Shown here: positions 1 through 14,200 of the stretch, piece after piece
Layout: every line of letters starts with the position of its first letter
Position numbering within the stretch: position 1 is the first letter of the stretch
From: Tigriopus japonicus
Lineage: Eukaryota > Arthropoda > Copepoda > Harpacticoida > Harpacticidae
Direction: 5' to 3'
Length of the DNA: 64,000 bases
Assembly: GCA_010645155.1 (NCBI GenBank)
Contig: CM021320.1
Coordinates: 4,925,071 to 4,989,070, forward strand
The notes under the pieces: model-generated
Seen by the model: only the letters and a program-made list of their open reading frames with translations
What the model was told of the DNA's origin: nothing
The model's database searches: none
Position numbers and translations under genes: made by a program

Positions 1-1247
1 TATGCTCAAATTGTCTTTTCATTTCGCATCAAAATCATGAAAAGCCATGTGTCATACGGTGATATTTTGCTTAGGGATCTGTGAACTTTCGTTTTCTTTT
101 GCTCATTTCGTTTTCTATAACTACGTATTTTTTGTAATATTTCCTATTATTTCCTATTATACTCAGGGATAGTTTCATGCGAAAACCTTTCCAGGAATCC
201 GACGGGAAACTCGACACTCCTGTTTTCTCATCAAATCGATGAGAAGAGGCAAATTTCAGGTAGACAAAGAGCTCAGGGGCACCTCATCATATAACGGATC
301 GAAATACACTAAAAAAACTTATTTTATATATCACGTTACCAATAAGATTAAGGGTAAACAAGGCTAACTAGAGGGACTCCTTAATTTGAGATAACAGGGT
401 TACCAAGACTCTCGTAAAATGTCGTTCAAAAAGGCCTCATTTATGACGCCGTCAAATATGAGCTTTCATTCATGATGAAAATTCTCTAAAGAAGAAGAAT
501 CACGTGAAAATTGAAAGATAGCAAGGCGAATGTATTGACAGTTAGAAGAGTTCTTTAATTGAAACCTTCTACCGAAAAAGTGGGAAATGAAGGGATCGTT
601 ATTTGCTGAGCAAAAATACGGCTCCAAAACGAGAGCATCATCAACTGGAAATGGGAGCCAGTCTCCAAATTGCTCCAAGAAGTGATTCGACAACTCATTG
701 GTTGTCGCCGATTTCGAAGTTTTTTTTTACTGAGGATTCAATCGATCTCATTAGCCGTAATTGAACCCGATTGAAGCCCACTACCACGCAAACTACGAGT
801 AACGAGCTTTTCACGAAGCCCCTTGAAAGGCCACTAATGGTTCACAGAAACTGCTCAAAGTGTCCATCATCAATCAGTCAGTGGGGGACAAAAAACGTAC
901 GCCTTTCAATTCTAATTCAAGAAATTTTACCTTGAGGCAGTTAAAAAAAATGATAAGTTTTGCGGGAATGATGAGTGAGCGAGTGGAGAGAAACATAACA
1001 GTGTGTGTGTGAAAAATGTAATAATTTTGCTCTTTTGTAGCTTGATTTGCTTTATTCTATTCATCTCTGGGAATATTTAGAAGCTGATCCTCTAACAATA
1101 TCTAAGACATGGTTTTCCTAGAGCACTATAATATTAATTCTAATTATCGTGCTCTAAATAGACCTGAGATTTTGAAAGTAATCGCAAAGAAAAGATCTAT
1201 CAGCTTGTCCCATCCACGAAACATGTTTTCTTAAACTTTTTGGTTTT

Positions 1248-1953
1248 GACCTACTAGGTGGGATGAAAAGTAACCTCCTTGATCGACAAAATGCAATGCT
1301 ACTAAAAAATATACTTATAGTGCTTTGTAGTCCGTTCATATTTAGGCATACGTTTCAAATTGCATTGAATTATTGCCCTTCATTTTGTTTTGACAGCTCA
1401 TTGATGATGACGTGTTTGGCATCAGGTCGAAAAAGGATCAACACGGTTTTCATTTTGTCTTAAAACATTATTTTTTACTAAGCAAAATGGCGAAGGAAGC
1501 AAAAGAAAAGTTTAATAAATGTAATGAGATAAATACTCCGTCAGATTATACCATTAAATATTAGTTTTGCCACTTTTATGGTCTCCAAAATTTCACTACC
1601 GATCAAAGACGTTGTCGAAGGCTCTCGAAAACAATAACTTATGAAAAAGAAAAAAGTTCACTATAGTTTTAATGTTAGATACCACCTCACACACCTTCAC
1701 TTTCCGGTCAGCCAGCCCCATTTCATGAACTTTTTTAACGTTTTCATCGGTAAAATCATCAGATTCATTTTCAACATCATGCCAAACACATCAACATCAA
1801 TGAGTTGCCAAAACAAAATGAAGGTCAATAATCCATTGAAATTTGAAATGAATGCCTAAATATGAATGAACTACAAGGCACTCTAAGCATATTTTGCAAT
1901 AGGATTGCATTTTGTCGGTCAAGGAGGTTACTTTTCACCCCACCTTGTAAGTC
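1248..1953. repeat. Inverted-repeat (MITE-like) element with arms of about 130 bp
   Basis: The left arm (about 1248-1377) and right arm (about 1823-1953) are imperfect reverse complements that share GAAAAGTAACCTCCTTGA, then GACAAAATGCAAT, then CATATTTAGGCAT. The interior is about 445 bp with no long ORF. It lies in the last visible MOGS intron. I could not find a target-site duplication, so the superfamily is open. Confidence 0.75.
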
Positions 1954-2245
1954 CACCAGGGAGATACCCTAAAAAGCTTTTTGATTATCCCCATAAATAT
2001 TTACATGAATACCAATCTGGAACATTAGGTACTTTTATGATAACTTTTTTCCTGGAAAAGAGTGATGTTATGTTTTGGCGACGTCAATTTCACCAATTTC
2101 AAACAATGCAATGGGAGTAATTTGCGCAAAAACTACTTTTTAATCCATGATTCATCAACGCTTTATGCCCATCTATGAAGCCCAGTTCTATACCAAGAAT
2201 ATCGTTTTATAAGAAACCAGTGGTCAACTGATTCCATTTACTCAC

Positions 2246-5200
2246 CTGAAAGAACCCGGAATCGGTCCTTGTTGCGAAGTGTTGAACCAATCGTACCAAA
2301 GCTCAAGCCTTGGCCAGATACGAACGAGGAATTCTTTGAACCAAGAACTCTGCCTATTTTCACTCTCTTGCATCATGGATCGAAGTGCCAGCAGTAACGT
2401 GGGAGGATTGGCATTTTTATTGTGTTGAACCACAAATTCCGCTGGAACCTGGCAGGGGAAACAAACGAGCAAATAAAACGTGTTAAGTACGAATACTCTC
2501 TAAATACAGCACTCCTCTTCCATTTTGGATGTGAAAGAAAGAGGCGGAATTGCTAGTTCTAGATCCTGAGAATATTTTTTCTTGGCTTTCTATGGGTCAA
2601 ATCTGGATGGTGGAATAGGATGAAGGGGGATATGGGAAAGATACTGAACTTTTTGTTGTTGTTTTGTGTTGGACTGACAAGTGGTTCCAAGTTTCAGGTT
2701 CTTTTTGGGGCAACCAACCTGTTGTTGAAACAGGTCAGAGAAACTTGCCAGTAAAGTTTGTGACGGTCAGCGCCCTTGAGATCCTCCCAAGGGAAACTGA
2801 GAAATGAAACAAGTCCATTATTCTATTTCTGGAACGCCAAAATGGTTCAAATATTTGTCGCTAGAGTCTTTATACCTAACTTACAGGGTGTCCAGGAATT
2901 GATAGTGCATCGTGCTTTTCCTTGCCATTCAGATAAAAAAATGCTTTAAAATCGAAAACATATCCTTTAAGGAAGTGTTTTGAAAAACGTTTATCCCATT
3001 GGAAACCACAGTTTCAAATGCATGCCACAATGTTTGAACGGTTCAGACCGTATCAGGCAAAGCAGGTTAAAAAGGTATTTAAAATTCGCCTTGGAAGGAC
3101 ACTTCAATAATCATTCAGTCCAAGGGACATCTAGATCTTCTGATATCAACTCAATATTGTTTAGGAGGCAACAGGAACAATCATAGAAGAGCCTTGATCT
3201 GAAGTATGTTAAAAACTTGAAGGGTAAATGTGAAGTATGAGCATATTTTCAACCTATGTCTAAAACGCAAAGTGAGGCCGAGAAAAAATAAAAAGCACAT
3301 GCCCTCATGCCCAGTCAAATAACTAGAATAGCTTGATACAAGAAGTCTTAGAAAGGGTTCCAAGATACTTGCAACTGAACTACGTATTATAATATCTGCA
3401 AAAGTATATTTTTCTCTATCGTGTCTTTAAGCCATTGAAAATCTAATTTTTCCGATGCACCATCATTTCTTGGACACCCTGTAAATTGGATGACTGAATG
3501 ATCAATGCAAGGAACGGCGTTGTGAAGACTAGAGACCCTATCGTTATAAGAGTACGGGCATGAGAGGGACTTATCCCACTTGGAACTGAGTGTCTCCGCA
3601 TTGTTGGAAAAGACAACCAAAAGAAAACCAAAGAGTTCAAGACTTTAAGGATAAATTCAACAATCATCACCACTTTTTCAAAGTCAGATGAATTTACGAA
3701 AAATATGTCCTTCTTTTACATTCCATCAAGAACCACTGAATTTCACTGGATGGGAGACTAACGAAAAGAATCATGATCTCTTGTAGAAACAAAGCAATCA
3801 CGTTCTTCTGCAAATAACATCTTGTCTTGGTTGACTTAAATTTGTATTTCAAATTTCAGCTTAATCGAACGTCGGAGTCAAAAGTTATGCTTTCTTAAGG
3901 TTCAGTGCAAATCCTATCGAGAATGAATGAACTAGCCCTTTTCTGGAATTTTTTTTCCACAAGAGGGCGAGCTCATTCATTTTATGCCCTCTGCAGTACA
4001 CAAATTTGAGAAGGCATAACTTTTCACCTCGCCCTTTGATTGAGCTGGAAATTGAAATACGTTGTCTAATGAATACAAGCCAGGTCTGGTTTGCAGTAGA
4101 ACGCAATTGAATTAATCCTTTTGGAAATCATAATTCTCACCGTTAGCCTCCCAATCCAGCAATTCAGTGCTTCTAGATTCCATCCAGGTTTTGTATTTTC
4201 ATCAACTTTTTGCACTTTCCTGCTTGTGCAAAGTTGAGAGGTTTGGACCGGTGCGACCTAAAAATTATCATGCACGTCCTCTTTTACTATAGTGGCTCTA
4301 CTAATCACTCTTGGCGTCAATGCTTTTGGGGGAACTAAACTAGTAGCTGTTGAAATTTTATCTATCCTTCTTTTTTGGGAATCAATTAAGGATGACGTTT
4401 GTTTGAACTGGAAAAGCTGTTTGAACTACTTTTTTGCTTCAAGGCTCACTTGTTTTTGACAAGACACATCAGGATGTTTTGGCGGATATTCAAATTATTC
4501 AAAGAGATCTCGGAGGAAAAAGTGGAATAAAAAAATGTCCTCGAAACTGACGTCAGTTTCGATATTGAGCTCCCCTCTGAACAATTCCTTTCATCATTGA
4601 AATGATGTCACCCCATTTCAAAGCTTAACAATTCAAAGAATGGAGCTTGAATTGAAGTCCTAAAAATATTTAATTCGAGTTTCAAACTGATATTTTCCTA
4701 AAGTACTGGTTGAGGACATTCGAAATTCTTCAACTCCTTCAAACAAGCCCACATCCAATCAGAATGGAATAGATCGTATTAGCAATAATTTGCAGTAATT
4801 AAGGCGAACAATTTTACGACATCAAAACCCGATTAGTTTTTGAGAGCTTTTTTTAAAACTAGGATATTTCATTTAAACGGTTTTCTGCTTTTAGAATTAA
4901 ATGAACCACACAAGTTATTGTAGATTGTTTTCACCATTAACCCCATCAGTGTTTAGTTCATCATAATGGATTATGGGCGATGGGCTAATCATCTTCCGAC
5001 TTACCCAGGCAATAAAATTTTGCAAACTTTTCTCCCTTCAACCTGATTAGAATGCAAATTGGAACATTCTCTATGGGGTTCGATCCCTCTAATCAGTGTA
5101 AGAATCTCCTGATTACAACCCTTTCATGATCGATCAGCATTCTCGAGAGAAAATCTGAAATTCAATCAGGAGGCTCTCCCTTTCAATGTACTGATAGATG

Positions 5201-8200
5201 TGTCTTCCACAAACCTTGGCGCGAGCTTCCAATCCCAAGATTTGCTCTCGAGGGATCCAGCCTTCCACATTGATGAGATCAAGCCAATGTGCCAAGATGT
5301 CAGCGCTGATTTTTGGGTTCCATTTGGCGATCAACAAGTTGTGGAAACCTTCGTCCCAGAGGAATCCTCGTGGAAAGAAGCTCCTCGAGGGGACTGCCGA
5401 GTACAATGGAGCATCCCAATACTGAACTGCCTGGGGAGTTGAATCCGATCTGAAGGAAAGTCCACGAGAAAAGCGGATCAAGTCAACTTCGTCGAACTTG
5501 ATCACCTGCACACATTATGGATCATTTGGGTTGTAGTTATAAATAGGGAACCGATTTAAAGCTAAACAAACACTTGGGAGGGCCGAGAAATTGGATATGT
5601 CCTCACGTTATACTCTTTATCAGACAAGTGGATTTCATTCACAAGTAAATATAATAAGTATCATGCTTGCAAATGCGTTCTTTTAATCATTTTTTAAACT
5701 TTTTAATGTATTTTTTCATTACAATGCTAAATAAATGATAGATAGTGTTGGGCATAGACCACGGTCTTGCGCAGTAAGTTTTTTTAGTGTTTAGGGTTAA
5801 GCAGTAAAGCGATGAAGCACAAAGGCACGAAAATATGTGCCTCAACCAGCAGGTCATAGTTTTATATGCATTGAATGTTGTTTATGATCATGTTTCGATT
5901 GTCATTAACTTTGCTTTTGAGCCTTGTACTATATGGACATAGGAATTGGAGCACATACTCTATTGACATTTCTCCGTTAATTGGTTCGAGTGTACTATTT
6001 GTGTACTTCTTAAAGAAATAGTTGTCTACAAAATTCTGAGGTCAATAACCATAGTATTTGTGGAAGGAATGGCACATTTGCTTGAAAAGTTGTTACTATC
6101 CATGTATTTTAAGATTTCAGGAAATCGAAGCTTATATGTGTAATTAAAGCAAAGATGTACAACTTAATTTCAAGAAAAATATTTTTCAGTGATGAAACTT
6201 GTCAATCAATAAAAGAGATTGATTTCAAGAGTTGTTTCTCGAAAAGATAAAATACAGGAAAACGGTCAAGAACACAAATATTTAAGAGGAAAGAGGAAAA
6301 ACTTTGACAAACCCTACGTCCAGCTGAAGTCAAATCTAATCATTCATGGACCAATGTTTTTGATATTCTTTACTCAATAAAGGTAATGCACCTCTCCAAA
6401 AAATACAGTTCTTTTTCTTGAAGCATATCGTCAAAAAACCCTCGCAATTCAATTACTTACTGAACTAGGGAATGGCCATAGAAGTATCCAATGCCCCCGA
6501 CCATATTACTCAAGGCAGCTTGAGCGAAATCAACGTCCTTACGAGAGAACCCTGAAAGTACAAAAGAATATCCTCATGATGAAACGAGAGAGCAAGCAAC
6601 CCTAATGTGACTTGAAAACAAATGTTGAGGCTTGAGATCTTCTGAGAATGTCATCAAAAGGACTTATAAACAACAGAGGCTTTTCAAATGTAATGTTACT
6701 TCAAGTGAAATGATCCAAGTGAGTATTTTCTTAAAATGTCAAAAAGGTATCAAACTGAACAAGAATACACATCGAGATACTTTCAAAGAAATGAGTTATT
6801 TGACCCGTTCATTATCTAAAAATAAACCTTACTCAATTTAATAAAGAGCTTCTAGGCGAAGGTTTTGGGAAAAACTTTTTCTCCTTTCCGGCGTTTAAGG
6901 TGATTATTGTTATAATTCAAAAGTAGTAAGATCAAAGTGGAAGAAAACTAATGTTTTGGATTTTTTGAAAAATCTCAACTGTGATACAATATGCCAGTAG
7001 AAGGTATCAAATTTGAGATGGAAATCAAGAGGAAAACCTAGAGACGCTCTGTTGTTAGAGACGGGCAGAGCTGAGATTGGCGTCAATGACGTCATACAAT
7101 TTGCAGCATATTCTTGGTTGTTGCACTTCTGGGCGCCATTTTCAACATTTTCAAACCTCAACAAGCTGCCATGTCATCCACTGGCTAGGGATGGATCAGA
7201 ACTAGGCTCGGCCATTTCACAGTTTTAGTTTGCTATATGATGGAAAAGTTCTTGTTTTGATTGATTGTCAAAACAAAGAATGCAAAATGTGCGTGAGAAT
7301 TTTAATTAAGTTTTCAGTCTAAACTCAAAGTTAAGAGTCTCAACCCTGACACACACCTAGTCATTTTGGCCCCAGAATCCCCAGCTGAATTTGTTTGATT
7401 ATACAAATCCTTCTTTTTGGATTCAGTGTACAGTCCACTGTCCCCCAGAAGGGAGGAGACGTGGTGTTCCGGTTAGAACAGTTTCCTATGGTGAGAGAGG
7501 TCCCAGGTTTGATTCTCCTCCCTGACTTTTCTCAAACAAACCTTTAGATGTTAATGCACACCCACAGATGGAGAAACATTCTGATACTGGACTTGAAATT
7601 GCCTATTGGAAATATTTGAACAATGTGATTGCTGGATGGACGAGGCTTAGACCTCTGACCCTAACACCAAAAATCCAAAAAAAAGTTCATTTGACGAATT
7701 TTGCGTCTAAAACGTGGGGAGCCTCTTTATTTGGAACAGTATTTAGTTCAAACAATCATTTACTTTTCTCCACGGTCCTTGAGTCGCACCCCCTGCGCGT
7801 CTGTGATATCTAGCGTCTCTAGGAAAAAAACCTTTTTGTTTTACCTTAAACACAAGGTTTTGCCTTTTGAATATCCAAGGTCATTTGATTCGTCACATCC
7901 ATGGATTGATCTGCTCTAACTATTCTTAGGGAGCGGATTGTTAGTTGGCGAAAACGGCAAAGAAGAATCTTTTTAGTTAACACTTTCTTTACAAGATTGT
8001 CGAAAAAGAAGTCAAAAAACGTCAAAAAGATGGAAAAAGTTACAACAGTTGTTTCCATTGGTGAAAATTAAGGAGTTTGTGTCCCCAAAAAAATTGCGGC
8101 ATATTTTGAACATCTGGTTCCCATTTAAAGGGATCTTTTTGCGAAAGAACTATTGTTATTCAAAAAACACCCGTGTCCAGATACAAAGTATTAAAAAAAA

Positions 8201-11200
8201 GGAAAATGATCGAAACTTAATCATAGATTTGGAGAAGCTTGAATTTCGCAAATGAAACCAAATTTGAACTTTTTCCTTGAAATTCATCAAAAGAGGAAGG
8301 ATACTTTTTCGTTAAAATTCATTTTCCCGCCCCTTAATTATCATAAATTAACTAATTTCAGTGCAGAAACATAATGAGCTTTTATTGAAATCGAAGACTT
8401 CGAGCTTTGTTCTCAATGTCTCAAATGATTAACCCTCGCCATAACTTACCTTTGTCTTGAAGGTGAAACTTAGCCTCGAACGTCTCGTCATAGTCACGTT
8501 CCAATTGCCTCAATGCATCTGTGTACAGGTTTCCAACGAGTTCGCCTGAGTGAGGAAAACACCGGTTTATTAGATGGTGTGTGTTTCATCAAGAAGGAGT
8601 GAACAAAAATATCCAAGATGAAAGCACAAAAAGCATCCAAGATAAGCATACAACTACCCCTGATGGCGTAATTGACAGGAGTGGCATTCATCACTTTTCT
8701 CGAAAGACAGTCAAGATTGATGAACACTTTGTGCCATAATTTGATAAGAATGAATACGCTCTCTCGTTCAATGAAGGAACATACAAAATGAAGCTTAAGT
8801 GGGCAAGAAAATTACTGATGTTCGGTAGCTACTACACTTCGCTAATATAATTCAAGAAACACACCAATATTGAATCCATGCATTATTTTGGGCATTCGTT
8901 TTTCTGGTCTATTAAATGGAGAGTTACGAAAAAAAATCCGATTGTCTTTTCAATGTTTTTTTCGTATTCTCAATCTATTCAATCATTTTTTCTTAACGTG
9001 GTGATGGAAAACATATATAAAAAAAGCACTAAATAGAGTTAATTTCGAAATGTAAGTAAGCATGATTTTGCTCAAAAAGTAATGTTCAAATAAAATTGGA
9101 AAATTTATTCTAATGGACTCTAATAGCATGCACAAGGGTTGCTCAAGTGACCGTTTTAAATAGTACTGTTAGCGGCAAAACAGGGCCGTTGGCTGTGCTG
9201 AGTTGCTCAGCCCATTTTGGCAAATCCAAGTCATTTCAATTTTAGCATGTGTTCAAAAAGTTTAGGTTCACAGGAGTAATGGATGCACGTTAAGATGCTC
9301 TGGCTGAGGTTTCGTCAAAAATATGGAAAATTCACATTTGGGGTGATTGAATAAAAAGCAATTAAGCAAGGCTTCTCCTATTGCAAAAATATGACTTAAC
9401 AATGATCCAAAGAATAAATAAAAGATGCATATTTGTTCAGTTGACTCCATAGGATCCATAGAATCAAACCAATTTTTAAAAATGTTTCCCATGAAGAGAA
9501 AAGAGCTTTTACTGTTTCTTCACGAATGTATGATTTTATGTATCTCATTTTCATCACTAGAGCATACTATAAAAGAGCATACTATCAATCAGGTGTAAGC
9601 AGAGGTACCAAAATGTACCATATCGATCATTTACAAACACCTACACTTATTAAAAACCCGCTAAAATTGAAATGACTCGAATTTGCCAAAATGGGCTGGG
9701 CAACTAAGCACAGCCAACGGCCTTGTTTTGCCGCCAGCGGTATGATTTAAAACGCTCACTTGAGCAACCTTTGTGTATTCCCCCTTGCATCGATCTCAAG
9801 CATCTTTATATCGATCCAGTTTCAAATTCAGGGTGGCGCTAAAAATTGTATTATAAGCTTCAGTTATGGCTGAAGTTTTCCATAGGCAACGGGACTGGTA
9901 ATCCTTGACTCATTTTACGACAAAAAGTATATTTTGATTGCACTTGGTCAAAATATTCACGAATGTTATTAATTTGATATTTGAACAAAATCGATCCACT
10001 CTCATTGAATTCAAAAATATATAATTTTTCCTGCGTTACCTTGAATATCTATTAAATGTTCATTTCCATTAATTTCAGAGCGAAAACCTTACAAACACTT
10101 AAGAGCCTGTCTCTTATAGCTCCATGAACATTTAACATTTACTATTGAACATATTCATTGATAAAAAATCTACGTACGTTTTTGCCCCTACTACTAGATC
10201 ATTGCCTCACAAAAGGTCACCTGCACAAATAAATTGACCACAATCTATCACTTAATCCAGTGGCGTCAAACAAGTTTCTAAACCCCCAGATATTGACCCT
10301 TTGATGCCATTAATGTGCATTATGAGAATTTGCTCATCCATGTAACGTCATCATCCGGGGGGTCCTGACCTCTCTCTCTCTCTCATTAAAAAAAACATTT
10401 GGACGTTGATCTCGTGAAGTACGAATTTACAGCCTTATCTCTCACCTTCCATTCGTCCGTTAATGTTTGCGCCAGACTCAAAGACCACGTCCAACTCGAA
10501 TGGAGTAACTGCATTCACTTGATACACTAGCAAGTTGGGATCTCCTTCAGCATTGAAGTTCGCATCCAATCCGATGGCTTTTTTGTCCTCGTATCGTCTC
10601 AATTGTCGCATTACCAAGTCTGTGTAGGATTGTGGACCCGGACTAAGAACAGATTGAAACAGAAGGTGAAAGTCAATTCTGTACTAACCATTGAGATGAT
10701 TTCAAAAAGAAAGCTTTGGGCTGCTAATTGTACTAAAATAGGCGGGTTTTTTTCAATAAAAGTATTGTTCCGTCATATTTCCAGTGTATTGATTAAATCC
10801 ACCCAAAAAACATGGAGTTTCTTTGGACTGAGAGGCTAACAACAATAATAATTAGGATTTCAAGAAGCAACAATTTAGTTATGTTCTTCTGTCTGGAAAT
10901 GAGACTTTGTGTTTGTGTTTGTTAGACTATTTGTTTCATTTTTCAAGTCAATCGGTCGTCAAAGTCCAAAGTTATGCTCTCTTAAATCTCGGTGCACATC
11001 TTACACATAAAAGGGCAAGCTCATTCATTCCAAGCTCTGTTCAGTACAAAAGGTTGAGAAGGCATAACTTTTCACTCCAGCATTCGATTGAGCTACAAAT
11101 TGAAATATGTCTAACTCATCCAGGTAAGGTTCCGTTTTCAGAAGAACGCAACTGATCTGATTCAATTGTAAATTAAATTTCTCATCGCTTGCCTCCCACT

Positions 11201-14200
11201 CTAGAAACTTCTATACTTCTTGAAACTACACAACATTTAAAAACTGATCCTGGGTTGAGTGAACTTCGGATTTACCTAATAAGTTTCGTATGAAAGTGTT
11301 GCTTGGCTGATCCATTTTCTACAAATTTTATTCTGAAAGAGCCAAGAGCGGGTGTGGTGCCTGAAATTTCCTTCATTCGCTGAGAATCGGAATGATCCAG
11401 AATGGGCATGAGAGCTCCCTCGGCTTTTTCATCCAAACCAAAATAGAAGAACAAAGAGACCACTTGTTCGACTTTTCTGTAAAGAAAATTTGGAGAGATT
11501 TTCATACATCAATATTTGGATAGATGTCGATAAATTGACTTTCAAAAGCGTGGGATTTGGTTCACTAGAATGTTTCCAAAACATACGTTACAAAAGTCGA
11601 CAACATAAAACTATCCACTTTAGAATAGGCACCACAAGGCGCAAGTCAGTTAAAATCACAAAATAATATCTTATTTTTCCAAATGAAACATTGGAGATTT
11701 CTAGTACCAAGAGATGAAATTACATCAACTGCACTAAGAAATTAAATGATTTCTAACCTAAATCTGAAAAGCATCTTTGGATGATTCTCAATTGAAATGT
11801 GTGTTATTGACATTTTCCTCTCTAACCCAAGCCACACCAAAGTACAAATGATAGATAGAGAAGACACCAACAGAACAACCTATTCAAATCCTGTTAAAGA
11901 TTGAATTTGTTTAATGGCAACTATGATACTTCACCTCTTTACAAATTTGGTCACATTCATGGTTTTCTTGCAAAATGAGTAAACCAATCAATAAATCCTT
12001 CCGTTTACTGAAGCCAAGGTTTGCTTCATCATGTTTCATTGAACAAATCTTTCTATAAAATACACAAGCTCCATGAATGATTTTGTAAAAGCAATGTGAT
12101 GCAAGATCTTCTAAAGCTTCAATGAATTGACGTCTCTTGTTCCAAGAATCACTTCTCTTGATAAACTCGAGCAAAGAGGGTGATATCCAATTCTCAGTAA
12201 AACCAAACCTCTAAAAGCACTAAATTCGTCACAAGTTCCCTACTTGGTATGATTTTGTTCCACTTGAATCCGAGCCGTCCAATCTCCACCACGATCTCCA
12301 CCAGGTCGTTTGATGAATGACGTCGTAAGTTTGAGATTGCGATCAAAGATCTCCTGAACTCCGAAATTCTCCCCATCATGCTTAATCCAACCATAACGTG
12401 CCAAATTATCGCCTTGTTCACACCAATGACGGAATCCAATATCATTTTGTGTTATCTGAAAGTTGATTTAAACATTCAAGTAACTCCGGCTCTTGATAAT
12501 GTGATGACTTTCGATTACTTGATCAGGGATAAACCACATAAGACCACTCAGGAGATCGTAAGGAGATCGTGTCTTCATACCAAAGTAAACACCCGGTCTA
12601 TAAGAACCCCAAAATCGGGAGGGCTCGGATAAACCCGAATTGGAAACGGCCGATGGAACGGATAATGGAGTGTTCACCCGAGTTTGGAGGTATCCTAAAA
12701 TGACGAAAGAAGAGTTATGTTGGCAAATAGGAGCATACAGGGTTGTTTTTAATTAGAGCCCCTAAAACTTTAATGGTAAATTATGACAATAGGAGGCGAT
12801 AAAATTGACTTGAGGTTAAAATAACTTTAAAAGTATAAGTGTTTACCGAACACTTTGTATTCGTCGTCTAAAACATTACAGCAATCTTTGTCCTTTTAAT
12901 GGGCACTCAAAGTAACGATGAAAGATATCCAACCTTGTGGGGTGGAGGGGGTTGTTCTTGAAAACAAAGTCATAGTTTTTATAACAAGTCAACCAATATC
13001 AAAATACTTTGCCCAAGTATACCTAAAACTGTTTTCTTCACTTGGTATAGAACTTTGTAATCACACACGTAGTGTCACGAATGATTATTGATTTGGCATG
13101 GGACTCTAATTCGTGACAACCCTGTAAAAGTAACACAACTTATTCCTGTTTCGAAAGATGCCCACAGGCAAGTATTAGCCAGGGATAATTAAAAACTATT
13201 ATTTGAGCCTTTTTTCATAGTTCCGTGTGTTCTCTGCTTTCTAATTTGTTTTAGTTACTTCGGGCGAATGAATCTACAATAATTCATCTCTAACCAGTTG
13301 CCAGAGTCAATCATTTTTGAAAATTCGTAGGTTAGATTGCTTTTGCTAGTCATTCAGTGATTGCACTTACTATTCTTTTTTGGGGGCAAAAACAAGTACT
13401 TGAGAGCAAAGCAAATATTGAAATGGGAACGATTAGGGTCGCAATGAATTCAATAAGGATCTTTCAATAACAATTGTACGAGGAGCGGTGAATATTTCAA
13501 TTCCATTTGAGATTGCTTTCCCAAAAAACAAGCTAATCTTCGGAGATGAAAAGCACTTGCAGCGCAGAATATCTTGATCCGAGCCCCGAGGATAAAAGAC
13601 AAATTGTTCATACGGCAAAATATATAGAATTTACCACGGAGATTGAAAACAATGAATATATCACAAAATGGGGTCAAGAAACGCAATGGTGAACTTTTTT
13701 ACATTAAAAACTCAAAACAGATTTGGAGACGAACCAATTTTGAAAAGTCCTCTTGGAGAAGAACATTAAGAAAATTGCTTCTTGATGCCCTTCATAAAGG
13801 AGGATGCACCTTCTCCTTAAAGTCATTTGAAATTGCTTCAAATTGTCCAAGTTATGATCATAATTCAATTATATTAGTGGCTCCTATACTCAAAAACTGA
13901 TATCAAAACCTAGCAAATGTTCTCTTTTAAAACAAGTCAGCTGAAGGGCTTTTTCACTTATTGCCGTCTTATATGAATACTTACTCAAACAAATAGCACG
14001 CGAACCAAAAGCTAATGGAGGAGTCAAATTATTAAAAAGGCGCTTGAAAAAAGACAAGTTAGGTGACTAATTATTGCTTCAAAAAATACGGTAATATGAC
14101 ACTAATTAGAGCAGCCAAGAAATAGCCAACTTCAAGAGTCTGGGAAAAGTTGTTCTTGATTTCTCTTCCAATTTTCAACAAATTCGGATGAAACGCCATT

